This document shows, one piece after another, positions 10,511 to 19,598 of a DNA stretch of 64,000 nt. This DNA comes from Luteimonas padinae. GTDB lineage: Bacteria; Pseudomonadota; Gammaproteobacteria; Xanthomonadales; Xanthomonadaceae. A program made the translations under genes and the position numbers. Positions within the stretch are counted from its first letter, which is position 1. Every line of letters begins with the position of its first letter. Location: contig NZ_BMZT01000005.1 of the NCBI RefSeq assembly GCF_014652935.1, positions 203,754 to 267,753 of the forward strand. The letters are read 5' to 3'. Below the pieces are notes generated by a model that saw only the letters and a list, made by a program, of their open reading frames with translations, ran no database searches and was not told where the DNA came from.

Positions 10511-10537
10511 CGAAGCCCCGCTGGTCGCGGGGCTTCG
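10511..10537 (-). terminator. Probable terminator downstream of the THX gene
   Basis: Perfect 11-bp stem CGAAGCCCCGC/GCGGGGCTTCG with a short loop, 23 nt after the THX stop codon. The U-run on the minus strand is weak (CGTCGTTTCC). Confidence 0.6.
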
Positions 10538-10560
10538 CAGGTGACGCTGGCAGCCGGGAC

Positions 10561-10752
10561 TCAGTCCCTGGCGACGGTCTTCTTGGCCACGACCTTCTTG
10601 GCCGGCGCCTTGGCCACGGTCTTCGCGGAGGCCTTCTTCGCGACCGGCGAAGCGGCCGAGCCGGTCGCCTTGTCGGTGGCCTTGCTGCGGGCGTTGCCGT
10701 AGCTGGAGTTGTAGCGCTTGCCCTTGGCCGTCTTGCGGTCGCCCTTGCCCAT
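10561..10752 (-). CDS. 30S ribosomal protein THX
   Basis: 63 residues, very basic. The N-terminus MGKGDRKTAKGKRYNSSYGN matches the THX/S31 family, a small rRNA-binding protein first seen in Thermus 30S subunits. The tail is a low-complexity Ala/Lys/Val stretch (AKKASAKTVAKAPAKK) rather than a folded domain. ATG 10752 follows AGGAGCAACAG. It is monocistronic with its own hairpin terminator. Confidence 0.88.
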   Translation of the reverse strand: MGKGDRKTAKGKRYNSSYGNARSKATDKATGSAASPVAKKASAKTVAKAPAKKVVAKKTVARD

Positions 10753-10832
10753 CTGTTGCTCCTGGATTCGTATCGTTCGGTGGGCGCGCCCTTGCACGCC
10801 ACAGGGCGCGCATCCTAGCACGGGCGCGGGTT

Positions 10833-11234
10833 TCACGCCGGCTGGCGGGCCGCCGCGGCATGGGTCAGGCGCAGGTTCATCAGGTGCGCGCCGGCGATCA
10901 TCAGCCCGCCCACGGTCATCAGTCCGGCGTGCAGCGGGCCGTGGTCGTGCAGCGGGCTGAACGCCCCTACCCAGACCAGCGCGAGGCCCGGCAGCAGCAG
11001 CATCCAGGCGCGGAAGGCGCGGTGGCGGCGCCATCCGATGGCCAGGGTGGTGCAGCCGAGCAGGGTCGCGAACACGGTGACCGCCTGGTCGATGTCGACC
11101 CAGCCGCCGACGGACAGCCCCAGCGTCGGCATCAGCGCCAGCGCCAGCGGCAGCAGCGCGCAGTGCAGCGCGCACAGGAAGGACGCCGCGAAACCGATCC
11201 TGTCGGCCCTGTCGAGCTTGCAGTCTGTAGCCAT
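10833..11234 (-). CDS. MerC-domain membrane protein
   Basis: 133 residues with four predicted membrane helices and a FLCALHCALLP motif (paired cysteines in helix 1) typical of MerC-like small transporters. The gene diverges from a histidine-rich TonB receptor, and the shared 54-bp intergenic stretch has a Zur-like half site, so a role in zinc rather than mercury handling is inferred. No other mer gene is present. ATG 11234 is preferred; an in-frame start at 11294 would overlap the receptor start. Confidence 0.8.
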   Translation of the reverse strand: MATDCKLDRADRIGFAASFLCALHCALLPLALALMPTLGLSVGGWVDIDQAVTVFATLLGCTTLAIGWRRHRAFRAWMLLLPGLALVWVGAFSPLHDHGPLHAGLMTVGGLMIAGAHLMNLRLTHAAAARQPA

Positions 11235-11251
11235 GTCATTGGTTGGGTGGC

Positions 11252-11280
11252 GTCGAAGTTGAAACAATATAACATTCCAT
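11252..11280. promoter_or_regulatory. Candidate Zur operator between merC-like gene and TonB receptor
   Basis: The intergenic sequence GAAACAATATAACATTCC contains TATAACATTCC, which matches 10 of 11 positions of one half of the gammaproteobacterial Zur palindrome (GAAATGTTATA-N-TATAACATTTC). The other half is degenerate. The AT-rich block stands out from its GC-rich surroundings and lies between divergent genes of the type Zur usually represses. A Zur gene lies at 15680-16180. Confidence 0.5.
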
Positions 11281-11288
11281 CCGAACCC

Positions 11289-13554
11289 ATGCACGTGATT
11301 CCGATGCCTTCTTCATTCCCGCCCCGCCCCGCCCTGCTCGCCACCGCCCTGCTGCTCGCCCTGTCCACCCCGCCCGCGATCGCCCAGGACGCCGGGGACG
11401 CGGCCGGGCACGCCCACGACCATGACTACGAACACGGCGTCACCGACCTGGATGCCCTCACCGTCCGCGCCAATCCCATCGCCCGCACCGCCGAAGACCT
11501 GGCCCGCCCGGTGGCCGTGCTGGCCGGCGAACGCCTTGACGAAGCCAAGGCCGGGTCGATCGGCGAAACCGTCTCGCGCCTGCCCGGCGTGCAGTCCTCG
11601 TTCTTCGGCGCCGGCGTCGGCCGGCCGATCATCCGCGGCCTCGAGGGCGCGCGCGTGCAGGTGCTCAGCGACGGCCTGGCCGCCGGCGACGTGTCGACGG
11701 TCAGCGTCGACCACGCGGTCAGCATCGAGCCTTTCCTCGCCACCCAGATCGAAGTGCTGAAGGGGCCGGCCAGCCTGCTGTACGGCAATGGCGCCATCGG
11801 CGGTGCGGTCAACGTGGTCGACGGGCGCATTCCCGAGGCCGCCACGTCGCGTCCGCTGGAGGGCCGCGCCGAGCTGCGCGCCGGCAGCGTCAACGACGAG
11901 CGCACCGGCATGGTGCGGCTGGACGGCACTTCGGCGTCCGGACGGCTCGTGTTCCACATCGACGCCCTGCACCGCGAAACCGGCGACATCGACATCCCCG
12001 GCTACGCCGAAAGCGCGGTGCTGCGCGATGCGCACGGCCATGACGACCACGATCATGACCATGACCATGACCACGACGAAGGCGACCACCAGGACGCGCG
12101 CGGCACCCTGCCCAACAGCTTCGTGCGCACCGACAGCGGCGCCCTGGGCCTGTCCTGGGTGGGCGACAGGGGCTTCATCGGCATCGGCCAGAGCCTGTTC
12201 AACACGCGTTACGGCGTGCCCGGCCACGTGCATGCCGAAGACGACCACGGGCACGGGCACGGTCACGACCATGGCCATGACCATGGCGAGCACGAGGGCG
12301 ACGACCACGGCGGCGTCCACATCGTGATGGACCAGCGTCGCACGGAGCTGCGCGGCGGCCTCGACGACCTCGGTCCGTTCCAGAGCCTGCGCGCCCGCGT
12401 CGCGCATACCGACTACACCCACACCGAATACGAAGGCGCCGCCGTCGGCACCGTGTTCGACAACGAAACGGTGGAAGGCCGGCTGGAGCTGGCGCACCGG
12501 CCGCTCGGCGGCTGGGAGGGCGCGTTCGGCCTGCAGTGGTCGCAGCGCGATTTCGCCGCCGTGGGCGCGGAGGCTTTCGTGCCGGATTCGGAGTCGCGCG
12601 ATGCCGGCCTGTTCTGGATCGGGGAGCGCGACTTCGGGGCGGCCAGCCTCGAACTCGGCCTGCGCCACGACCGCAACGCCATCGACGTCGCCGCCGACGC
12701 CGGGCCGTCGCGCGACTTCAGCACCACCAGCCTGTCGCTGGCCTCGCGCTGGGACCTCTCGCCGGACGTGCACGTCTCGTTCGGGCTCGACCGCGCGCAG
12801 CGCTCGCCCACCGCGGAGGAGCTGTATTCCAGCGGCCTGCACGTCGCCACGCAGCCATGAGCTGGGCGACGCCGCGCTCGACGTCGAGACCGCGAACCGC
12901 GCCGAGATCGGCCTGCACTGGCACCGGGGGCCGCTGCGCGTGGGCGCTTCGCTGTACCACGTGCGCTATCGCGATTTCATCTACCTCGCCGACACCGGCA
13001 TCGTCGATGGCGGGCTCGGTGTGCGCGCCTGGAACCAGGCCGATGCGCGCTTCACCGGCGGCGAGGTCGAGGCCGAATGGACCTTCATCGACAACGACAG
13101 CGGCGCGTGGACCACGCGCGTGTTCGGCGACATCGTCCGCGGCCGGCTGGATGGCGAGGGCACGCGGATGATGGACATCGAGGTGCCGCATGGCGATCAC
13201 GCCCACCACTACGTCGCCGAGCTGGCGCTGGACGGCCACCTGCCGCGCATCGCGCCTGCACGGCTGGGCGCGGAGCTGCGCTGGGCCGGAGCCCACTGGC
13301 GTGCCGGGCTGGGCGCGGTGCGCCATGCCCGACAGGACGACGTGGCGGCGCATGAGACCGCCACCCCCGGCTACACCCTGGTGCACGCGAACGTCGCCTG
13401 GCACATGGATACCGCGGCGGGCAACGCGGTCGAGCTGTTCCTCAACGGCAGCAACCTGCTCGACGAGGAAGCGCGCGTGCACACCTCGTTCCTGAAGGAC
13501 CTGGCGCCGCAGGCGGGCCGCGGCGTGAGCGCCGGCGTGCGGATCCTGTTCTAG
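11289..13554 (+). pseudogene. TonB-dependent zinc receptor (ZnuD-like), frameshifted
   Basis: Frame 1 runs from ATG 11289 to TGA 12858-12860: signal peptide, plug domain (PIIRGLEGARVQVLSDG, EVLKGPASLLYGNGAIGG) and half the barrel. It has two long His/Asp-rich loops, one HDDHDHDHDHDHDEGDHQD and another rich in HGHGHD, typical of ZnuD-type zinc receptors. It stops just after ELYSSGLHVATQP. Another frame resumes without a gap as HELGDAALDVETANRAEIGL and finishes the barrel at 13554, with the expected terminal aromatic (GVRILF). A net change of +1 or -2 nt near 12850-12860 explains both halves. It is either a recent inactivation or a sequencing error. Confidence 0.8.
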
Positions 13555-13561
13555 CCCGCGT

Positions 13562-13589
13562 CCGGGAGGGCCCACCGTGGCCCTCCCGG
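13562..13589 (+). terminator. Hairpin after the TonB receptor
   Basis: Nine-bp stem CCGGGAGGG/CCCTCCCGG eight bases after the receptor stop codon. There is no U-run, so this may be an RNA-stabilising or factor-dependent end. Confidence 0.4.
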
Positions 13590-13645
13590 CGCCGATGTCC
13601 GAAAACGGCCAGTCAATGGCCCCGGACCGGTGCTAGCCTCGCTGC

Positions 13646-15118
13646 ATGTCCCGGCCCGCCCTGCCACCGCCCGACACCTGCGACCAGGCGCGCCGGAGCC
13701 GCGATCCGCGCTTCGACGGGCTGTTCTTCACCGCGGTGCACAGCACCCGCATCTACTGCCGCCCGGTGTGCCCGGCGCCGTACGCGAAGCGCGTGAGCTA
13801 CTACGCCAACGCCGCCGCCGCGGAGGCCGCCGGCTACCGGCCCTGCCTGCGCTGCCGGCCCGAGCTGTCGCCGTCCGACGGTACCTGGCGCCGCGGCGAC
13901 GCCGCGATCGCGCGTGCGCTGACCCTGATCGACCAGGGCGCGCTGGCCGATGCACCGCTGTCACGGCTGGCCGCGCGCGTCGGCCTCGGCGAACGCCAGC
14001 TGCGCCGGCTGTTCGTGGAGCGCCTGGGCGCGCCGCCGGTCGGCGTGCACGGCACGCGTCGCCTGCTGTTCGCGAAGCAGCTGCTCACCGAAACCGCGCT
14101 GCCGGTCACCGAGGTCGCCATGGCCGCGGGCTTCGGCAGCCTGCGCCGCTTCAACGCCGCGTTCCAGGACGCCTACCGCATGCCGCCGCTCGACCTGCGC
14201 CGGCAGCCGGGCGTGGCCGCGCGCGCCGACGGCGACACGCTCACGCTGCGGCTGGGCTATCGCCCGCCCTACGATTTCGCCGCGATGCTCGACTTCCTGC
14301 GCGGCCGCGCCCTGCCCGGCGTCGAACGCGTGGACGATGCGGCCTACGCGCGCGTCATCGCCGGCCCCGACGGCGCCCACGGCTGGCTGCGCGTCTCGCC
14401 CTGGCCGGGCGAGCACGCGCTGAGGCTGGAGCTGCACGCCGTGCCGGCCGCGCGCCTGCTGGACGTGGTGCAGCGGCTGCGGCGGATGTTCGACCTCGAC
14501 GCCGACCCGCAGGTGATCGCCGACGCGCTGTCCGCCGATCCGCGCCTGCGGCCGCTGCTCGCGCTGCGCCCCGGCCTGCGCCTGCCGAGCGGCTGGGACG
14601 GCTTCGAGATCGCGGTGCGCGCGGTGCTGGGCCAGCAGGTCAGCGTCGCGGCCGCGCGCACCCTGGCCACGCGGCTGTCGCAGCGCTTCGGCGAGCGGCT
14701 GCCGGAACCCTTCGGCGACGGACTCGAGCACCTGTTCCCGACGCCGGAGTCGCTGGCCGGGGCCGACCTCGAGCCGATCGGCCTCACCCGCGCGCGCGCC
14801 GCGACCGTCCGCGGCGTCGCGGCCGCGCTGCTGGACGGGCGCGTCGATTTCAGGCCGGAGCATGGGCTCGATGAATTCGTGGCGCGCTGGGTGGCGCTGC
14901 CCGGCATCGGCCCGTGGACGGCGCAGTACATCGCGATGCGCGCGCTCGGGCATCCGGACGCGTTCCCGGCCGGCGACCTGGTGCTGCGCAAGGCATTGGC
15001 GGACGGCGGCACCGCGCCGACGGAGAAGGCCACCGCGGCACGCGCCGAGCGCTGGCGCCCTTGGCGCGCCTACGCGGTGATCCACCTCTGGAAAGACTCC
15101 ATGCGAGGAACAACCTGA
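13646..15118 (+). CDS. Ada/AlkA fusion: methyl-responsive regulator with 3-methyladenine DNA glycosylase II
   Basis: 490 residues, domains in order. An Ada zinc/methyl-acceptor domain carries Cys in [11 protein letters not shown] and RPCLRCRPE. An AraC-type helix-turn-helix covers residues about 85-180. An AlkA N-terminal domain follows, then a HhH-GPD glycosylase with [16 protein letters not shown] and catalytic Asp in [11 protein letters not shown]. It excises alkylated purines and, by analogy with AdaA, may activate alkylation-response genes when its Cys is methylated. Its stop overlaps the next start (TGATG), so it is translationally coupled to ogt. Confidence 0.93.
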   Translation: MSRPALPPPDTCDQARRSRDPRFDGLFFTAVHSTRIYCRPVCPAPYAKRVSYYANAAAAEAAGYRPCLRCRPELSPSDGTWRRGDAAIARALTLIDQGALADAPLSRLAARVGLGERQLRRLFVERLGAPPVGVHGTRRLLFAKQLLTETALPVTEVAMAAGFGSLRRFNAAFQDAYRMPPLDLRRQPGVAARADGDTLTLRLGYRPPYDFAAMLDFLRGRALPGVERVDDAAYARVIAGPDGAHGWLRVSPWPGEHALRLELHAVPAARLLDVVQRLRRMFDLDADPQVIADALSADPRLRPLLALRPGLRLPSGWDGFEIAVRAVLGQQVSVAAARTLATRLSQRFGERLPEPFGDGLEHLFPTPESLAGADLEPIGLTRARAATVRGVAAALLDGRVDFRPEHGLDEFVARWVALPGIGPWTAQYIAMRALGHPDAFPAGDLVLRKALADGGTAPTEKATAARAERWRPWRAYAVIHLWKDSMRGTT

Positions 15119-15627
15119 TGGGCAGCATCCGCTTCATGCACATGCCGACGCCGATCGGCGTCCTGACCCTGGCCGCCGACGACGACGGCCTGCGCCGCAT
15201 CGACTTCCCGCCGCCGCGGACGCCACCGGCCGGCGAGGACTGGACCGAAGGCGACAGCGACGTGCTGCGGGAAGCCCGCCGCCAGCTGGACGAGTACTTC
15301 GCCGGCGAACGCCGTGGCTTCGACCTGCCGCTCTCGCCGCACGGCACCGACTTCCAGCACGAAGTCTGGCTCACGCTGGCGCGCATCCCCTACGGCGAGA
15401 CCTGGAGCTATCGCGACCTCGCGCAGCGCATCGGCCGGCCCACGGCCACCCGCGCCGTGGGCGCCGCCAACGGCCGCAACCCGCTGCCGATCGTGCTGCC
15501 CTGCCACCGGGTGATCGGCGCGGACGGTTCGCTCACGGGATTCGGCGGCGGGCTGCCGACAAAGGCCTTCCTGCTGCGGCTGGAGGGCGCGCTTCCCGGC
15601 GACACCGGGGCCCTGTTCCAGGCCTGA
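15118..15627 (+). CDS. ogt: Methylated-DNA--protein-cysteine methyltransferase
   Basis: 169 residues. Removes O6-alkyl groups from guanine by stoichiometric transfer to the active-site Cys in LPCHRVIG; the helix-turn-helix region [14 protein letters not shown] and the Asn hinge AANGRNP are present. ATG 15118 overlaps the ada/alkA stop (TGATG), which fixes the start and makes a two-gene alkylation-repair operon. Confidence 0.94.
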   Translation: MGSIRFMHMPTPIGVLTLAADDDGLRRIDFPPPRTPPAGEDWTEGDSDVLREARRQLDEYFAGERRGFDLPLSPHGTDFQHEVWLTLARIPYGETWSYRDLAQRIGRPTATRAVGAANGRNPLPIVLPCHRVIGADGSLTGFGGGLPTKAFLLRLEGALPGDTGALFQA

Positions 15628-15679
15628 GTCCAGCCCCCGGCGCGACACCGGGCGGCTTCGTGACGCCGCGCGGCGGGAT

Positions 15680-16180
15680 TCAGCCGCCGGCGGCCGTTCC
15701 GGCCGAACAATCCGCGCAGGTGCCGTGTACTTCCAGCGTCTGCGCCCGCGGCTGGAACCCCAGCGCGCGCGCGCGTTCGTCCAGCGCGGCGACGATCTTG
15801 CTGTCCTCCAGCTCGACCGCCGCGTGGCAGTCGTCGCAGATGAGGAAGGGGACCGAGTGCTGCGCCGTGCTCGGATGGTGGCAGGCCACGAAGGCGTTGA
15901 CCGACTGCAGCTTGTGGATGAAACCGTTGGCGAGCAGGAAGTCGAGCGCGCGGTACACCGTCGGCGGCCCCGCGGCGCCCGGGCCGTCGCCGCCGCGGAC
16001 GCGGTCGAGCAGGTCGTAGGCCTTGAGCGGCTGCCCGGCGTCCGCGATCAGGCCCAGCACGTGCGCGCGGATCGGCGTCAGGCGCAGCCCCCGTTCCCGG
16101 CAGGCACGCTCCACCGCGGCCACGAAGGCCGGGCCGTCGTGGACATGGTGCTTGGGATCGGTGCAGGCATGCGCGGGCAT
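15680..16180 (-). CDS. zur: Fur-family zinc uptake regulator Zur
   Basis: 166 residues. Winged-helix N-terminal half (LRLTPIRAHVLGLIADAG, TVYRALDFLLANGF) and metal-binding C-terminal half with HHPSTAQHS, ICDDC and the C-terminal CADC pair, which form the structural zinc site usual in Zur. A His-rich start (HACTDPKHHVHDG) is also typical of Zur. With zinc bound it would repress zinc-uptake genes, and the merC-like/TonB divergon 4.5 kb away is a plausible target. It is convergent with ogt. Confidence 0.88.
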   Translation of the reverse strand: MPAHACTDPKHHVHDGPAFVAAVERACRERGLRLTPIRAHVLGLIADAGQPLKAYDLLDRVRGGDGPGAAGPPTVYRALDFLLANGFIHKLQSVNAFVACHHPSTAQHSVPFLICDDCHAAVELEDSKIVAALDERARALGFQPRAQTLEVHGTCADCSAGTAAGG

Positions 16181-16276
16181 GCCTTGATGATGGTGGCGAA
16201 CGCAGGCGGACTCAAGCCGCTGCCGCTGTCACCGCCGCCCACCGTTCGCCGTTCGCCACCCGCCGCCCGCCGCCAC

Positions 16277-16347
16277 CTGTAGGAGCCGCTATAGCGGCGA
16301 CCCCTGCACCACGGCAATTCGGGTCGCAGCCATGGCTGCTCCTGCAG
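16277..16347. repeat. Degenerate GTAG-type REP pair
   Basis: Left unit CTGTAGGAGCCGCTATAGCG then GCGACC; right unit GGTCGCAGCCATGGCTGCTC then CTGCAG. The same architecture as the other pairs, with compensating changes in the stems (GCCGCTATAGCGGC, GCAGCCATGGCTGC). It lies between zur and the end of gltX. Confidence 0.8.
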
Positions 16348-16362
16348 GTGAGGGGGGCGGCG

Positions 16363-17763
16363 TCAGGCGGGAATCAGCGCGATCGCCGCATCGATGCGCT
16401 TCAGGGCTTCGTCGCGGCCGGCCAGATACACGGTGTGCGCGATGTCCGGGCTGACCTGGGTGCCGGTGATCGCCACCCGCAGCGGCTGCGCGACCTTGCC
16501 CATGCCCAGCCCGAGCGCTTCTGCGGTGGCGTGCAGGGCCTCGCCGATCGCCTCCACGTTCCAGTCGGCCAGCGCCTCCAGGCGCGCGCGCGCCTCGGCC
16601 AGCGGCGCCGCGGCCTCCGGCTTGAGGTGCTTGGCGACGGCCTTGTCGTCGTACTCCGTCAGCGGCTGGAACCACACCGCCGCGCGCTCGGCCATGTCCT
16701 TGAGCGTCTGCACGCGGTCGCGCAGGGCGAGCACCACGTCGGCCGGCGCCGGGCCGGCGGCGAGGTCGTAGCCGGCTTCGCGCAGCTGCCATTCGAAGTG
16801 CTTTGCCACGTCCTCCGGCGCGTCCTCCTTCAGGTACTGCTGGTTGAGCCAGCCCAGCTTGGCCATGTCCAGGCGCGAGGCCTTGGCGTTGACGTCCTTG
16901 AGGTCGAACAGCGACTTCATTTCGTCGATCGAGAAGATCTCCTGGTCACCATGCGACCAGCCCAGGCGCACCAGGTAGTTCAGCAGCGCGTGCGGCAGAT
17001 AGCCGGCATCGCGGTACTGCATGACGTCGGCGGCGCCGGTGCGCTTGCTGAGCTTGGCGCCCTGCTCGTCGAGGATCATCGGCAGGTGCGAGAACGCCGG
17101 CACCTCGGCGCCCAGCGCGCGGTAGATGTTCATCTGGCGCGGGGTGTTGTTGACGTGGTCGTCGCCGCGGACGACGTCGGTGATGCACATGTCCAGGTCG
17201 TCGACGACCACCGCGAAGTTGTAGGTCGGGTAGCCGTCGGGGCGGAAGATGACGAGGTCGTCGAGCTCGGTGTTGCTGATCTCGATGCGGCCCTTGACCT
17301 TGTCGTCCCAGGCGACGACGCCGTCGAGCGGGTTCTTCAGGCGGATCACGCGGTTGGGGTCGTCGCGGTACGGCGCGCCCTGGTCGCGGTAGGCGCCGTT
17401 GTAGCGCGGCTTCTCGCCCTTGGCCATGGCGGCTTCGCGCATGGCGTCGAGCTCTTCCTTCGACTCGTAGGCGTAGTAGGCCTGGCCGGCGGCGACGAGC
17501 TGCTCGGCGACCTCGCGATAGCGCTCCACGCGCGCGGTCTGGTAGATCGGGCCCTCGTCGTAGTCGAGGCCCAGCCAGTCCATGGCCTCGAGGATGGCGT
17601 CGATCGCGGCCTGGGTGCTGCGCTCGCGGTCGGTGTCCTCGATGCGCAGGATGAACTGGCCGCCGCGGCGGCGCGCCTCGAGCCAGCAGTACAGCGCGGT
17701 GCGGGCGCCGCCGATGTGCAGGTAGCCGGTGGGGCTGGGGGCGAAGCGGGTGCGGCAGGTCAT
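16363..17763 (-). CDS. gltX: Glutamate--tRNA ligase
   Basis: 466 residues. Charges tRNA(Glu) with glutamate. Class I synthetase signatures are [14 protein letters not shown] (HIGH) and KLSKRTGA (KMSKS); [10 protein letters not shown] is family-typical. The start at ATG 17763 gives the conserved N-terminus; the in-frame extension upstream to 17853 is discarded. Divergent from lpxH. Confidence 0.97.
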   Translation of the reverse strand: MTCRTRFAPSPTGYLHIGGARTALYCWLEARRRGGQFILRIEDTDRERSTQAAIDAILEAMDWLGLDYDEGPIYQTARVERYREVAEQLVAAGQAYYAYESKEELDAMREAAMAKGEKPRYNGAYRDQGAPYRDDPNRVIRLKNPLDGVVAWDDKVKGRIEISNTELDDLVIFRPDGYPTYNFAVVVDDLDMCITDVVRGDDHVNNTPRQMNIYRALGAEVPAFSHLPMILDEQGAKLSKRTGAADVMQYRDAGYLPHALLNYLVRLGWSHGDQEIFSIDEMKSLFDLKDVNAKASRLDMAKLGWLNQQYLKEDAPEDVAKHFEWQLREAGYDLAAGPAPADVVLALRDRVQTLKDMAERAAVWFQPLTEYDDKAVAKHLKPEAAAPLAEARARLEALADWNVEAIGEALHATAEALGLGMGKVAQPLRVAITGTQVSPDIAHTVYLAGRDEALKRIDAAIALIPA

Positions 17764-17916
17764 GGCGGCGGCTGGCTCGGGTGAATCGGGGATTTTAGCC
17801 TGTCGCTGCGGAGTGGAGGGTTGGTGGCGCGGATCGTGGGATGACAAGAACATTGGCGTGCGCGCGTCCGCAGGCTGCGTGACGCGGTGGCTTCAGCAGG
17901 CCTCTACAATCCGGCG

Positions 17917-18663
17917 ATGAGCATTCTTTTCATCTCCGACCTTCATCTTGACCCTGCGCGCCCGGAGATCACCCGCCTGTTCGGCGAGTTCATCGACGGT
18001 GAAGCGGGGGAGGCCGACGCGCTGTACATCCTCGGCGACCTGTTCGAGGCCTGGGTGGGCGACGACGATCCGTCGGACACCGGGGCCTTCGTCGCCACGA
18101 AGCTGAAGGCGCTGGCCGACAGCGGCGTGCCGGTGTTCTTCATGCACGGCAACCGCGACTTCCTGCTCGGCGAGGCGTTCGCAAGGCGCGCAGGGATGAC
18201 GCTGCTGCAGGACCCGGTGGTGATCGACCTGCATGGGCGGCCTGCCCTGCTGATGCACGGCGACACCCTGTGCACCGACGACGTCGCCTACCAGCAGTTC
18301 CGTGCGCAGACGCGCGAGCCGCGCTGGCAACAGCAGTTCCTGGCGCAGCCATTGGCGGCACGGCTGGCCTTCGCACAGCAGGCGCGCGCCGCCAGCCAGG
18401 CGCGACAGGGCGAACTGCGCGATGCGGGGACGATGGAGGCGATCACCGACGTGGCGCCCGGGGCAGTCGCCGCCGCGTTCCGCGGCCACGACGTCGGCCT
18501 GCTGATCCACGGCCACACCCACCGGCCAGCCGTGCACGCGCTCGACGTCGATGGACGCGCCTGCACGCGCGTGGTGCTGGGCGACTGGTACGAGCAGGGC
18601 TCGGTGCTGCGGGTCGATGCCGACGGGATGCAACTCGACGCCCTCGCCCCCCCGCGCCTGTAG
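17917..18663 (+). CDS. lpxH: UDP-2,3-diacylglucosamine diphosphatase
   Basis: 248 residues. Hydrolyses UDP-2,3-diacylglucosamine to lipid X in lipid A synthesis. Calcineurin-like phosphoesterase motifs are ISDLHLD, LGDLFEAWVGDDD, MHGNRDFLLG, MHGDTLCTDD and IHGHTHRPAVH, the set expected of LpxH rather than LpxG or LpxI. It acts as a peripheral membrane enzyme. Confidence 0.96.
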   Translation: MSILFISDLHLDPARPEITRLFGEFIDGEAGEADALYILGDLFEAWVGDDDPSDTGAFVATKLKALADSGVPVFFMHGNRDFLLGEAFARRAGMTLLQDPVVIDLHGRPALLMHGDTLCTDDVAYQQFRAQTREPRWQQQFLAQPLAARLAFAQQARAASQARQGELRDAGTMEAITDVAPGAVAAAFRGHDVGLLIHGHTHRPAVHALDVDGRACTRVVLGDWYEQGSVLRVDADGMQLDALAPPRL

Positions 18664-18726
18664 GAGCAGCTACAGCTGCGACCCCGGCATGCAACACGGA
18701 TGGTCGCAGCTATAGCTGCTCCTACA
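18658..18726. repeat. GTAG-type REP pair, GTAG ends facing outward
   Basis: First unit CTGTAGGAGCAGCTACAGCT then GCGACC, overlapping the lpxH stop codon; second unit inverted, ending CTCCTACAG. The same outward order as at 10355-10424. Confidence 0.85.
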
Positions 18727-18799
18727 GGTGGAGGCCCGATCAGGTGGAGTCCCGAACAGATGGAAGCCCGGTCAGGCGGAGGCCCGGTCAGGTGGAGAG
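18727..18799. repeat. 16-bp tandem repeat, four full copies plus a partial
   Basis: GGTGGAGGCCCGATCA, GGTGGAGTCCCGAACA, GATGGAAGCCCGGTCA, GGCGGAGGCCCGGTCA, then GGTGGAGAG. The array starts at the end of a REP unit. Its last copies supply the stop codon (18788-18790) and final codons of the DUF455 gene. Confidence 0.85.
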
Positions 18800-19594
18800 T
18801 TGCTGCAGCGCGGCCAGTTCGTCCTCGCTGAAGCCAGCGGCGCTGCGCGCATCGACGTTGAACGGCCCGTGCAGCACGGCGCGCGCGTACTCGGCCAGCA
18901 GCTCGCGGAACTTCGGCTCGGGGTCGATGCCGCGGCGCTCGCAGTGCCAGCGGAACCAGCGACTGCCGGCGGCCACGTGCGGCACTTCCTCGCGCAGGAT
19001 CACTTCGAGGATGTCGGCGGTGGCGTCGTCGCCCAGCGCGCGCAGCTTCACGATCATGCCCGGGGTCACGTCCAGGCCGCGCGCCTCCAGCACCCGCGGC
19101 ACCAGCGCCATGCGCGCCAGGCCGTCGTGCGCGGTCTTCTCGCACATTTCCCACAGGCCGTTGTGGGCGTCGAAGTCGCCGTACGCATAGCCGAGCTCGC
19201 CCAGTCGCGCACGCAGCATTTCGAAGTGCCGCGCCTCGTCGTCGGCGATCCGCACCCAGTCGGCGTAGTAAGCCGCCGGCATGCCGCGGAAGCGGTAGAC
19301 CGCGTCCCAGGCCAGGTCGATGGCGTTGAGCTCGATATGGACGATGGCGTGGATGAAGGCGGCGCGGCCCTCGACGGTGCCGAAGCCGCGGCGCGGCAGT
19401 TCGCGCGGGTGCACCAGGCGCGGGCGCTGCGGGCGGCCGGGCATGCGGATCGGCTCCGGCGGCGGCGCGTCGGCATCGGGCGCCAGCAGCCCCTGGCCGA
19501 ACGCGAGCGCGGCGGCGTGCGTGGCCGCGACCTTGTCGTCCGGGGACGCCGCGGCCAGGCAGCCGCGCGCGGCGTCGAACAGCGATCCGGCCAC
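18788..19594 (-). CDS. DUF455 family ferritin-like protein
   Basis: 268 residues. A four-helix ferritin-like fold is suggested by AIVHIELNAIDLAWDAVYRF and DDEARHFEMLRARL, i.e. the ExxH-type di-metal pattern of the DUF455 family. The biochemical role of the family is not settled; members are sometimes found beside RNA-modification genes (MiaE-like fold). The start at 19594 is 5 bp from the purF stop, so it is probably co-transcribed with purF. Its 3' end lies in a 16-bp tandem repeat. Confidence 0.85.
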   Translation of the reverse strand: MAGSLFDAARGCLAAASPDDKVAATHAAALAFGQGLLAPDADAPPPEPIRMPGRPQRPRLVHPRELPRRGFGTVEGRAAFIHAIVHIELNAIDLAWDAVYRFRGMPAAYYADWVRIADDEARHFEMLRARLGELGYAYGDFDAHNGLWEMCEKTAHDGLARMALVPRVLEARGLDVTPGMIVKLRALGDDATADILEVILREEVPHVAAGSRWFRWHCERRGIDPEPKFRELLAEYARAVLHGPFNVDARSAAGFSEDELAALQQLST

Positions 19595-19598
19595 GCGC

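Noticed and set aside
10833..11234. MerC-like gene as part of a mercury resistance operon
   Set aside because: No merR, merT, merP or merA is present, and the context (Zur-like site, zinc receptor) points to zinc.
18727..18799. 16-bp repeats as a possible CRISPR array
   Set aside because: Units are contiguous with no spacers, too short, and no cas gene is near.
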